From: Spirochaetales bacterium Spiro_12
Lineage (GTDB): Bacteria; Spirochaetota; Spirochaetia; Treponematales; Rectinemataceae
Reading direction: 5' to 3'
Length of the DNA stretch: 64,000 nucleotides
NCBI GenBank assembly: GCA_001603165.1
Contig: LVBN01000065.1
Coordinates: 1 to 64,000, forward strand
Shown here: positions 43,174 to 51,481 of the stretch, piece by piece
Layout: the number at the start of each line of letters is the position of its first letter
Numbering within the stretch: the stretch's first letter is position 1
The notes under the pieces: model-generated
Seen by the model: only the letters and a program-made list of their open reading frames with translations
What the model was told of the DNA's origin: nothing
Databases searched by the model: none
Made by a program: the position numbers and the translations under genes

Positions 43174-44109
43174 ATGTTGAAACAAGTGATTGAAATCTAC
43201 GATTTGCTGGACAGCGCGGAGATTTCCGGCAAAAGTGTGGCTAAGTTTTTAAATGAAAAAGGATTAGATCGGATCGAGGTCAGTGAAATCAAGGGCGATA
43301 AAGGCAAAACGGACTTTATCAAGATACTCATTCCTGGTTTTTCTGGAAAGTCTAAGGGAGGAGAGAGTCCGACATTAGGCATAATTGGCAGATTAGGGGG
43401 TATCGGCGCTCGGCCTGAAAGGATAGGGCTTGTATCTGACGCCGACGGCGCGATAGCTGCTCTTGCGTGTGCTAGCAAGCTGGCTGAAATGAAGACCAAA
43501 AAGGATAATCTCGACGGTGATGTCATCATTACCACACATATTTGTCCCAATGCTCCGACCCAGCCGCATAGCCCGGTACCGTTTATGGGCTCGCCTGTGG
43601 ATATGAAAACCATGAATTTTTATGAAGTTGATCCTACTATGGATGCCATTTTGTCCATAGATACGACAAAAGGGAATCGTGTGGTCAATCATCGAGGTTT
43701 TGCTGTATCGCCGACCGTTAAAGAGGGGTGGATTCTTAAGGTAAGCGATGAAGTTTTGAATATTGTTGAATGGAGCTCCGGAAATGCCCCGTTCGTACTT
43801 CCAATCACCATGCAAGATATTACTCCCTACGGCAATGGTGTATTTCACATTAACAGCATCCTTCAGCCATGTACCGCAACAAAAGCTCCGGTTATCGGTG
43901 TCGCGATTACTACGGTCAGTCCCGTGCCCGGTTGCGGGACAGGAGCAAGCAGGGAAATAGACATAGAAGAGGCAGCTCGCTTCTGCATTGAGGTTGCTAA
44001 GGCGTTTACGGCAGGCGGTTGTTCTTTTTATTCGAGTCAAGAATATGAACAACTCGTTCGTTTATATGGCGCCATGAACCACCTGCAGACTGAAGGAATT
44101 TCCCGATGA
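43174..44109 (+). CDS. DUF1177 family protein
   Basis: A 311-residue soluble protein that matches the DUF1177 family as I recall it, with conserved stretches GIIGRLGGIGARPERIGLVSD, TTHICPNAPTQPH and VSPVPGCGTGASREID. Function not established; the pattern of H, D and E in the N-terminal half recalls metallohydrolases but this is inference. It shares a divergent promoter region with the response regulator and overlaps aroM by 4 nt. DUF1177 and AroM genes beside peptide importers suggest a role in handling the imported compound. Confidence 0.82.
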   Translation: MLKQVIEIYDLLDSAEISGKSVAKFLNEKGLDRIEVSEIKGDKGKTDFIKILIPGFSGKSKGGESPTLGIIGRLGGIGARPERIGLVSDADGAIAALACASKLAEMKTKKDNLDGDVIITTHICPNAPTQPHSPVPFMGSPVDMKTMNFYEVDPTMDAILSIDTTKGNRVVNHRGFAVSPTVKEGWILKVSDEVLNIVEWSSGNAPFVLPITMQDITPYGNGVFHINSILQPCTATKAPVIGVAITTVSPVPGCGTGASREIDIEEAARFCIEVAKAFTAGGCSFYSSQEYEQLVRLYGAMNHLQTEGISR

Positions 44110-44804
44110 AGAGAGATATAAGGCTCGGTCTAATTACGATCGGACAGTCCCCGCGTAACGATATCCTTCCGGAGTTTATAGAAACTTTAGGTTTTTCCCC
44201 TCAAATAATTCAAAGAGGACTTCTTGATGGCCTTACAAAAGAAAGAATTGCATCTTTATCTCCTGATACTGCCGGTGAGGCATTGCTGGTCAGCAGATTA
44301 AATGACGGCAGCGAAGTAAAATTGTCGGAATATAAGGTATTTGCTCTTATTCCGGAGGCTATTGAAGCCTTGGAAAAACAAGAAGCAACGATAATCGCCT
44401 TGTTTTGCACAGGGAAGTTTCCCCTTTTTCGATCCAAGATTCCAATAGTATATCCATCTGAAATCATGAGTTCTCTCATTCATGCAGTATTCTGTGCCTC
44501 AAAAGATGCTCCAATAAGAATGGGTATAGTGGGGCCAGCCTTGGAACAGAAACGCATGGTGATCGAAAAATGGGGAAAAGGGAACAATTCGGTATGCTTT
44601 GAGGCTCTCTCCCCCTATACTGCAGACGATTCTGAAATGCTTAGATGCGCTCAGAAAATGGCGGGACACAATTGTGATGTGATCATTTTAGATTGCATGG
44701 GATTCACTGGGAAAGCTAAAGAAGTGTTCGCCGCTATCACCCATAGGCCAATTATTCTGCCGAGGTCCCTCCTGGCGAGAATTATTGCGGAAATTTCAAG
44801 TTAG
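44106..44804 (+). CDS. aroM: AroM family protein (Asp/Glu racemase-like)
   Basis: A 232-residue protein with the AroM start RLGLITIGQSPRNDILPE. Two cysteines stand where Asp/Glu racemases keep their acid/base pair: C101 (ALFCTGKFP) and C197 (ILDCMGFTG). E. coli AroM has no confirmed function. The cysteine pair, the overlap with DUF1177 and the neighbouring peptide importer and M20 peptidase favour an amino-acid racemase or related lyase over any role in aromatic synthesis. Confidence 0.85.
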   Translation: MKRDIRLGLITIGQSPRNDILPEFIETLGFSPQIIQRGLLDGLTKERIASLSPDTAGEALLVSRLNDGSEVKLSEYKVFALIPEAIEALEKQEATIIALFCTGKFPLFRSKIPIVYPSEIMSSLIHAVFCASKDAPIRMGIVGPALEQKRMVIEKWGKGNNSVCFEALSPYTADDSEMLRCAQKMAGHNCDVIILDCMGFTGKAKEVFAAITHRPIILPRSLLARIIAEISS

Positions 44805-44944
44805 GAACACGCAAAGCGAAACCATATTATTCAACGATTTGAATTTTCCTGGTTCGGCGCTGCCTGGAATGTATGGGTCGCGGCGTTGTACGCGTAAACG
44901 GAATTTTTGCTGGGCAGGCGGGCTTGTCAAAACATTTATAGAAA

Positions 44945-44980
44945 CGGAAGGCGCCGTAAAGGCGCTTTCCGCTTTATTGT
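44945..44980. terminator. Bidirectional terminator between aroM and the second tctA
   Basis: CGGAAGGCGCC (44945-44955) pairs with GGCGCTTTCCG (44961-44971) around GTAAA: 11 bp with one G-U. It is followed by CTTTATTGT on the + strand and by TTTCTATAAAT on the - strand, so it can serve both convergent units. The remainder of 44805-45035 holds no gene. Confidence 0.65.
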
Positions 44981-45035
44981 AAACTTACTATCGCGCAACG
45001 CGTTCGCGTTGGCTGATACTGTCGACTTCGGGCCT

Positions 45036-46553
45036 TTAGGCGGCGGCTTTCTTTTTGAAGACCTTCCCCAGCATCGATTTTACCCACTTTGATCTCGAGA
45101 GCACGACGAGCATGGTGACGATGAAGAGCGCCAGACAAATGGGACGGGTAAAGAAGGGAGCGATGTTGCCGTCGGAAAGGATCAGGGAACGGCGCAGATT
45201 CTTGTCCAACATGTCGCCCAGGATAATGCCGAGCACCAGGGGCGCCATGGGATAGTCCATTTCCCTCAGGATAAATCCGACAACGCCGAAGAACATCATG
45301 ATGCCCACATCGAAAAGCCTGGACTGCAACGCGAAGGCTCCCACCACGCAGAGTATGAAGACGATAGGCATGAGCTTCTGCCTGGGCACCTGGAGAATCT
45401 TGACCATGGGGCGGACCATGGTGAGGCCTAGAAGGAACATGGCTATGGTGGCGTAGAAGACCATGGCGATCACTTCGTAGATGAAGGAGGGCGACTCTAT
45501 GGTGATCAGCGGCCCGGGCCTGACGCCATGGATGAGCATGGCGCCCAGCAGTACCGCGGCCGGGGCCGAGCCGGGGATGGCCAGGGTGAGTACGGGAATG
45601 ATGGCGCCGGGTACGCAGGCGTTGTTCCCCGTTTCCGAGGCGATAAGGCCTTCTATGGAGCCCTTGCCGAATTTTTCCCGTTCCTCGGGCTTGGCGGAGC
45701 GCTTGGCCATATCGTAGGAAACCCAGGCGGCTATGTCCTCGCCGACACCCGGTACCGCGCCGATTATGGTGCCGATTATTCCCGAACGGATGATGGTCTT
45801 CCAATATTTCGCCACTTCCCGCAGCTTGGGCAGGATTCGTTCAATTTTGGTGTTGACCACCTCGACCTTCGAATGGCGCATGACCGATATGATCTCGGCG
45901 AAGCCGAAGGCGCCCACCATGGCGGGCAGCAGGGAAATGCCGCCGGAGAGGTTATGGCTGCCAAAGGAAAAGCGGATGTAGGCATGGATGCCTTCCATGC
46001 CGATCATGGCGACGAAGAGGCCGATAAAACCAGCTATCCAGCCCTTGAGGGGGTCCTTGGGGGCGGTCAGGTTGCCGCATATTATGATGCCGAAAATGGC
46101 GAACCAGACAAACTCGAAAGACTGGAAGGACAGAGCCACATTGCCGATCATGGGGGTGAAGATAGACATGGCGATCATCGCTATGACCGAGCCCAGGAAA
46201 GAGCCGGTGGTGGCTATACCGATCGCCCTTCCGGCCTGACCTGCCTTGGCGAGAGGAAAACCGTCCAGCGTGGTGGAAGCGGAAGCCGGGGTGCCCGGAA
46301 TGTTGAGAAGAATAGCGCTTCGGCTCCCTCCGTAGATGGAGCCGATGTACATGCAGATGAGTATGAGTATGGCATCGTTGGCCTGCATGGTGTAGGTGAG
46401 GGTCGTGAGCAGGGCGACGCCCATGGTGGCGGTGAGGCCAGGGAGCATGCCGATTATGATGCCCAGTTCCGTCGCCCAAATTACGTTGAAAAGCGATCGA
46501 AAGTTTAAAAAGGAGAGGAGCGCCCCTCCGAAGAGTTCTAATCCTTGGAACAT
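45036..46553 (-). CDS. tctA: TctA large permease subunit (second TTT system)
   Basis: A 505-residue polytopic membrane protein with the TctA motif MYIGSIYGGSRSAILLNIPGTP in the first half and LTLAIPGSAPAAVLLGAM in the second. It is more GC-rich and of a different lineage from the copy at 5 kb. It ends the - strand tctCBA operon and starts 10 nt after tctB behind GAGGAGACC. Adjacent divergent genes for unsaturated-uronide breakdown suggest a sugar-acid substrate. Confidence 0.94.
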   Translation of the reverse strand: MFQGLELFGGALLSFLNFRSLFNVIWATELGIIIGMLPGLTATMGVALLTTLTYTMQANDAILILICMYIGSIYGGSRSAILLNIPGTPASASTTLDGFPLAKAGQAGRAIGIATTGSFLGSVIAMIAMSIFTPMIGNVALSFQSFEFVWFAIFGIIICGNLTAPKDPLKGWIAGFIGLFVAMIGMEGIHAYIRFSFGSHNLSGGISLLPAMVGAFGFAEIISVMRHSKVEVVNTKIERILPKLREVAKYWKTIIRSGIIGTIIGAVPGVGEDIAAWVSYDMAKRSAKPEEREKFGKGSIEGLIASETGNNACVPGAIIPVLTLAIPGSAPAAVLLGAMLIHGVRPGPLITIESPSFIYEVIAMVFYATIAMFLLGLTMVRPMVKILQVPRQKLMPIVFILCVVGAFALQSRLFDVGIMMFFGVVGFILREMDYPMAPLVLGIILGDMLDKNLRRSLILSDGNIAPFFTRPICLALFIVTMLVVLSRSKWVKSMLGKVFKKKAAA

Positions 46554-46563
46554 CGAGGTCTCC

Positions 46564-47076
46564 TCATGGTAGGTTGACGAGGAAAAGTTTCTGGAAGACG
46601 AGCATAACCGCCGCGGTGGTGATAACCGCTATGAGGGCAGCGATAAGCAGTTTCTTGACTTGAGTGGAAAGCGGTTTTTTGCGGTCGTACTCGAAGATGA
46701 TAATGAAGACGAAAATAAAGGCGAAGGTCGGAATGCCGAACCAGAGCTTGCCGAGAAAGAACGCGTAGAGAAGACACAACACGATCGTTGTGAGGATTCG
46801 CTTCGTGGATTCCTGACCCAAGCTTCCCTTAGGTATTATTCCTTCCCGGAATTCGGCCAACGCTTTCTTCTTGAGGGAACGAAGCAGCATCGCAAAGCTG
46901 AGGATGGTGATCATCAGCCCGATAAAACCCGGGACAACGCCGGGCGCCGAATAGACGCTCTGATTCCTGTCGGCCATGGTGGGCATCTGGATGGATAGAA
47001 CCAGAATGGCGATGCCCATGGCTATGAGAATCACCGAGGTGACGAAGTCCGCCTTGACCATCGATTTTTCTGTCAT
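46564..47076 (-). CDS. tctB: TctB small membrane subunit (second TTT system)
   Basis: A 170-residue protein with about four hydrophobic segments (around 9-27, 39-58, 80-115 split by a short loop, and 135-160). ATG 47076 has a GGAGAA site; the upstream open extension to 47139 runs through the intercistronic hairpin and is rejected. Confidence 0.85.
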   Translation of the reverse strand: MTEKSMVKADFVTSVILIAMGIAILVLSIQMPTMADRNQSVYSAPGVVPGFIGLMITILSFAMLLRSLKKKALAEFREGIIPKGSLGQESTKRILTTIVLCLLYAFFLGKLWFGIPTFAFIFVFIIIFEYDRKKPLSTQVKKLLIAALIAVITTAAVMLVFQKLFLVNLP

Positions 47077-47107
47077 CGAATTCTCCGTGAAAATCGGTAT
47101 AAAGGCA

Positions 47108-47137
47108 GGAGGCCACGCCGAGGTTCGGGTGGCCTCC
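47108..47137 (-). terminator. Intercistronic hairpin between second TctC and TctB
   Basis: GGAGGCCAC (47108-47116) pairs with GTGGCCTCC (47129-47137), and inside it CCGA pairs with TCGG around GGT, making a 13-bp stem with one bulged G. No U-tract follows on the - strand. Third example of the receptor/permease hairpin in the window. Confidence 0.6.
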
Positions 47138-47160
47138 ATAAATTCTTTTAAATGCTAATC

Positions 47161-48171
47161 TTAAGGCTTGGGAATGCCGAGGGTGTCCGGCGAAACCTTG
47201 GCCTTGCCGGCTTCCCAGTACAGCCAGGCGACAGGCTGGTAGTAAGCGAATGCCTTGTCCTGGGCATCCTGTCCGAAGGAGGGCGCGAATACGGCGCCAC
47301 GGGATACCGCGTATTCCTGGATCTTCTTGGATTTACCGATAACCTCAGGCCAGATCTTGTTCATGGTGTCTATGACTTCCTGGGGTACTCCCTTGGGGAT
47401 AAAGATACCGAAATAGTTGGGGCCGGATTCGAATTCGGGAATCCACTTGGTGATGGGGGGAATGGTTCCGTATCCCTGGAGGGTGAGGGGTTTGTCCGAA
47501 AGGACGGCCAGCGGGCGGAGCTTCTTGCCGCGGATCATATCGGCCTGCTCGACCGCGAGCTGGGTGGTGACCTGGGCTTCGCCGGAGATGGTACCGATTA
47601 CCGCGGGGTTGCCGCCGTCATAGGTGACGTGTTTGTAGTCGATGCCGGTGTAGCGCTTGATCAGCTCGGCGCCGATGTGGCCGGCGGAACTCATTCCGGC
47701 GGTGGCGATGGAGATCTTGCCGGGATTCTTTTTGAACGCGGCCAGAAGTTCGTCGAAGGTCTTGTAGGGGGTGGAGGCGTTGACGCTGACGACCATGACG
47801 TTAGCGATGGAGAGATAGACGTGCCAATCTTTCCTGATGTCGGTGTCGAGCATTCCCTGCACACCATAGGTGGCCAGGTCGGCGGCGGCGCCGGAAGCCC
47901 AGGTGTAGCCATCCCGGGGAGCATCGAGAACCGACTTGGTGCCCACGGAACCCGAGGCGCCGGGCTGGTTGACGATGACGAGCTTGGTGCCGAGGGCAGC
48001 CTCAAGTTCGCCCGCGGCAAGCCGGGTGATCTGATCGGTGGAGCCGCCGGCTCCCCAGGGTACGATCACGTTGATAGGCTTGGTGGGCTTCCAGGTCGCC
48101 TGGGCCGAGACACCAGCCACGAGTGCGAAAAGCACAAAGAGTGCGAACGCGTTTAATGCAATCCTTTTCAT
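47161..48171 (-). CDS. tctC: TctC/Bug-family binding protein (second TTT system)
   Basis: A 336-residue periplasmic receptor. Signal peptide MKRIALNAFALFVLFALVAG is followed by ATWKPTKPINVIVPWGAGGSTDQ, the Bug-family mature start. ATG 48171 has an AAGGAGTG site. Its promoter must lie in the 103-bp divergent gap shared with the SDR gene, which suggests common control with the GH88 cluster. Confidence 0.94.
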   Translation of the reverse strand: MKRIALNAFALFVLFALVAGVSAQATWKPTKPINVIVPWGAGGSTDQITRLAAGELEAALGTKLVIVNQPGASGSVGTKSVLDAPRDGYTWASGAAADLATYGVQGMLDTDIRKDWHVYLSIANVMVVSVNASTPYKTFDELLAAFKKNPGKISIATAGMSSAGHIGAELIKRYTGIDYKHVTYDGGNPAVIGTISGEAQVTTQLAVEQADMIRGKKLRPLAVLSDKPLTLQGYGTIPPITKWIPEFESGPNYFGIFIPKGVPQEVIDTMNKIWPEVIGKSKKIQEYAVSRGAVFAPSFGQDAQDKAFAYYQPVAWLYWEAGKAKVSPDTLGIPKP

Positions 48172-48274
48172 CAATACACTCCTTCCGTGGAGAGATAAGG
48201 GATTTTGAAAGTATGGAGCGTATCAACAGCGATGTCAAGAAATATATCCTCGATTTTATGGCCTGAAGGACTCG

Positions 48275-49231
48275 ATGAAGTTTTTAAGCCCGGGACAAGC
48301 TGCTTGCGGCGGAGGTGATCGCCTTGACAAAGCGCCTTGCCCACGGGATTCTTTGACCATGTCAGCGAACGAAAATAACAATACCCCGGCTTCCGCGGGC
48401 ACCCCCGCTGCTATGGATACCCCAGGCGCCGTGAAGACGCCGGAAGCGACTCCCGTGGTGCTGGTGACCGGATCGAGCAGGGGCCTGGGTAGGGGTATAG
48501 CCCTGGAGCTGGCCGCCAAGGGCTGCTCGGTGGCGATCCACTATTCATCCAATCAAGGGGCGGCGGAAAAAACGCTCATACACTGCCGGAACCTGGCGGT
48601 ATCGGAGGCGCAGCGATTCGCCGCCTTCCACTGCGACATAGCCGATCCGGTTCAACGCGCCGCCCTGGTTGAGGAGCTTTTCGACCATTTCGGGCGACTG
48701 GATGCCCTGGTGAACAATGCGGGTATGGGTCCCCGGGTGAGGGCCGATATTCTAACGGCGAGCGAAGAGTCCTTCGAAGAGCTGATAAGGACGAATCTCC
48801 AGGGCCCCTATTTTCTTACCCAGGCGGTGGCGCGGCGCTGGCTGGCCGATAAAAGCCCTACGCCGCTTCCCCAGGGCAGGACTATCGTATTCGTAACCTC
48901 GGTTTCCGCCGATACCGCGTCGATCGGTCGGGGGGAGTACTGTGTTTCCAAGGCCGGACTCTCCATGGCGGTAAAACTCTGGGCGGCCAGGTTGGCGGGG
49001 GAGGGGATTGTGGTTTACGAGCTGAGGCCGGGCATCATGGAAACGGATATGACCTCGGGTGTAAAGGCTAAATACGACGCTCTCATCGCCCAGGGAATAG
49101 TACCCCAAGGGCGTTGGGGATACCCGGAGGATGTGGGCAGGGCGGTTCGATCCCTTCTGGCGGGAGATTTCGCCTTCTCCACCGGCTCGGTCATCGACAT
49201 CGATGGCGGATTCCATATTTCGAGATTGTAG
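48275..49231 (+). CDS. Short-chain dehydrogenase/reductase (FabG-like)
   Basis: A 318-residue classical SDR with VVLVTGSSRGLGRGIALELA (NAD(P) motif), VNNAGMG, and the catalytic S...YCVSK (GEYCVSKAGLSMAVKLWA). The C-terminal VIDIDGGFHI is typical. The first ~60 residues are a proline/alanine/asparagine-rich tail not found in most relatives. Start 48275 has AAGGA six bases upstream; ATG 48359 is an alternative giving 290 residues. Next to GH88 it may reduce the keto-sugar acid from unsaturated uronate (as KduD does), by inference. Confidence 0.88.
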   Translation: MKFLSPGQAACGGGDRLDKAPCPRDSLTMSANENNNTPASAGTPAAMDTPGAVKTPEATPVVLVTGSSRGLGRGIALELAAKGCSVAIHYSSNQGAAEKTLIHCRNLAVSEAQRFAAFHCDIADPVQRAALVEELFDHFGRLDALVNNAGMGPRVRADILTASEESFEELIRTNLQGPYFLTQAVARRWLADKSPTPLPQGRTIVFVTSVSADTASIGRGEYCVSKAGLSMAVKLWAARLAGEGIVVYELRPGIMETDMTSGVKAKYDALIAQGIVPQGRWGYPEDVGRAVRSLLAGDFAFSTGSVIDIDGGFHISRL

Positions 49232-49243
49232 GAGGATGGTCGG

Positions 49244-50653
49244 ATGATCGATCTGAGCAATGTTCCCGAAACTGTGTCGTTAGCCGCTCCCGCTAGGCGG
49301 ACCTTCACCATGGCCGCTTCCAAGACAAAGAAGCTCGCCGAGCGATGGGAACCTGTGTCCGGAGCTCCTGTCTTCACCGTGGAGGGCAAGTACACCCAGC
49401 GCGGGTGGACGGAATGGACCCAGGGGTTTCAGTTCGGGAACGCTCTCTTGATATACGAAGCCCTGGGCGAATCCTGGTTTCTGGACTATGGAAGAAGAAA
49501 AACCACCGAACTGATGGCTCCCCATCTTTCTCATACCGGGGTTCATGACCATGGATTTAACAATATAAGCACTTATGGAAACCTCCTGCGCATGAGCGCC
49601 GAGGGAAAGATCGAAGCCGAATCCTGGGAGAAGGAGTTCTATCGGCTGGCCCTGAAGGTTTCGGGGGCGGTCCAGGCTTCGCGCTGGACCGCTTTGCCGG
49701 GGGAGTTGGGCTATATCCCCTCCTTCAACGGGGCTCATTCCCTCTTCGCCGATACGATACGTTCCCTGAGGGTGCTGGCGGTTTCCCACAAATTAGGCCA
49801 TGTCCTGATGGGCGAGCAGGATCAGAAAATCAGTTTGCTGAAGCGTCTTCTGCAGCACGCCGAGACGACAGCCCGGTGGAATGTCTACTTGGGCAAGGGC
49901 CGGGACCGCTGGGACCTCCGAGGAAGGGTGGCCCACGAATCCATCTTCAATCTGGCGAGCGGGGCCTATCGCTGCCCATCCAGTCAGCAGGGCTATTCGC
50001 CCTTCAGCACCTGGACCAGGGGCCTGGCGTGGATAATTCTGGGCTTCGCCGAGCAGTTGGAGTTTTTGGCCAGCCTTCCCGAGGCCGAATTCGACGGTTT
50101 GGGCCTGCCTTATTTCCCTGACAAGGCTTCGGCTTTGGAACGCTTCGAGGAAGTCGCCCGGGCGACCTGCGATTTTTATATCGAAAATACCCCACCCGAC
50201 GGAATTCCCTACTGGGACACCGGCGCGCCCAATCTGTACAAAATCGAACGTTATCTAGAACGGCCGGCGGATCCCTTCAATCCGCACGAGTCGGTGGACT
50301 CCTCGGCGGCGGCGATCGCGGCGCAGGGATTTTTGCGGCTGGGCAGGCACCTCGGGGCCGCCAAGGACGGCAATCCGGCTCGCCAGGCGGCGGCCTTAAG
50401 CTACGAGCGCGCCGGTCGCGCGATCGCCGCCGCCCTCATGAAAGCCCCCTACCTTTCCGACGATGCCTCCCACGAGGGCCTGCTTTTGCACGCGGTCTAC
50501 CACCTGCCCAACGGCTGGGACGCTTCCAGCGACGGCAGCGGGCTGCCCAGGGGAGAATCCTGCATGTGGGGCGATTATCATCTTCTGGAGCTTGCCCTTT
50601 ACCTGTTGCGGCTTTCCGAGGGCCGGGCTCCTCAACGCTTCGATCTCATCTAG
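49244..50653 (+). CDS. GH88 unsaturated glucuronyl/galacturonyl hydrolase
   Basis: A 469-residue protein with the six-hairpin barrel pattern of GH88. D102 in VHDHGFNN corresponds to the first catalytic aspartate; the second conserved region includes STWTRGLAWIILGFAEQ and DSSAAAIAAQGFLRL. These enzymes hydrate the 4,5-double bond of uronic acids left by polysaccharide lyases, releasing a keto sugar acid. No signal peptide is seen, so it acts on imported oligosaccharides. Longer than typical UGL (about 375-400), mostly by C-terminal insertions. Confidence 0.88.
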   Translation: MIDLSNVPETVSLAAPARRTFTMAASKTKKLAERWEPVSGAPVFTVEGKYTQRGWTEWTQGFQFGNALLIYEALGESWFLDYGRRKTTELMAPHLSHTGVHDHGFNNISTYGNLLRMSAEGKIEAESWEKEFYRLALKVSGAVQASRWTALPGELGYIPSFNGAHSLFADTIRSLRVLAVSHKLGHVLMGEQDQKISLLKRLLQHAETTARWNVYLGKGRDRWDLRGRVAHESIFNLASGAYRCPSSQQGYSPFSTWTRGLAWIILGFAEQLEFLASLPEAEFDGLGLPYFPDKASALERFEEVARATCDFYIENTPPDGIPYWDTGAPNLYKIERYLERPADPFNPHESVDSSAAAIAAQGFLRLGRHLGAAKDGNPARQAAALSYERAGRAIAAALMKAPYLSDDASHEGLLLHAVYHLPNGWDASSDGSGLPRGESCMWGDYHLLELALYLLRLSEGRAPQRFDLI

Positions 50654-50662
50654 GGAGGGGGC

Positions 50663-51481
50663 ATGAAAGAGTATTCCCGTTTCGCTATCCACAGCTACAC
50701 CAACAAACCCTGGCCCCTGGCCACCATGGTGGAACGCTACGCCAAAGCCGGGGTTTCGGGCATTTCGGTCTGGAAGGAAACCATGGAGGGAATGAAGCCC
50801 AAGGATGCGGCCGCGCTTATCGGCGCGGCGGGGCTCAAGGTCGTGTCCATGGTGAGGGGGGGATTTTTCCCCGCGTCGAGCGCGGACGAGCGGAAGCGAA
50901 AAATCCAGGACAACATCGAACTCATTCGGGCCAGCGCCGAGCTGGGCGCTCCGCTCATCGTGCTCGTCTGCGGCGCCGATCCCAAAGTGGGGCTTGTCCA
51001 AGCCAGGGAGCAGGTGAAGGCGGGCATCGAAGCCATTCTCCCCGAAGCCGAGCGCCAGGGCGTGAAGCTGGCGATCGAGCCGCTCCATCCCCTCTACGCC
51101 GACCTCCGTTCGGTGGTGAACACCATGGAACAGGCCAACGACCTCTGCCAGGCCATCGCCCACCCTGGCCTGGGCGTGGCTGTCGATGTCTATCATGTGT
51201 GGTGGGATCCTAAGCTGGAGGAAGAGATAAAGCGTTGCGGCAGCCTGGGAAAGCTGTTCGCATTCCATGTCTGCGACTGGAAGACTCCCCCGGAGGATTT
51301 TTTAAACGATCGGGGCCTCATGGGAGAGGGCTGCGTCGATATTCCCCTTATCCAGACCTGGGTCGAGAAGACAGGCTTCCGCGGTTTCGTGGAAGTGGAA
51401 ATATTTTCCAAACACTACTGGGCGATGGATCAGGACGTCTATCTGGGAATGATCAAAAAAGCCTGGGAGGAGAAGGTATGA
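50663..51481 (+). CDS. Sugar phosphate isomerase/epimerase-like TIM barrel (third copy)
   Basis: A 272-residue xylose-isomerase-like TIM barrel. Metal-ligand strands include KLAIEPLHPLY, GVAVDVYHVWWDP, LFAFHVCDWKTP and FRGFVEVEIFS. It overlaps the next Gfo/Idh gene by 4 nt, the same pairing as at 10.8-11.7 kb. Ribosome site TAGGGAGGGGG. Confidence 0.9.
   Translation: MKEYSRFAIHSYTNKPWPLATMVERYAKAGVSGISVWKETMEGMKPKDAAALIGAAGLKVVSMVRGGFFPASSADERKRKIQDNIELIRASAELGAPLIVLVCGADPKVGLVQAREQVKAGIEAILPEAERQGVKLAIEPLHPLYADLRSVVNTMEQANDLCQAIAHPGLGVAVDVYHVWWDPKLEEEIKRCGSLGKLFAFHVCDWKTPPEDFLNDRGLMGEGCVDIPLIQTWVEKTGFRGFVEVEIFSKHYWAMDQDVYLGMIKKAWEEKV

Noticed and set aside
45528-46508. 326-codon + strand frame
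   Set aside because: Antisense to the second tctA; the composition is dominated by Gly, Asp, Glu and Arg with no recognisable domain.
47152-48156. 334-codon + strand frame
   Set aside because: Exactly opposite the second tctC, whose signal peptide and Bug motifs are clear. The glycine-rich translation is an antisense artefact.
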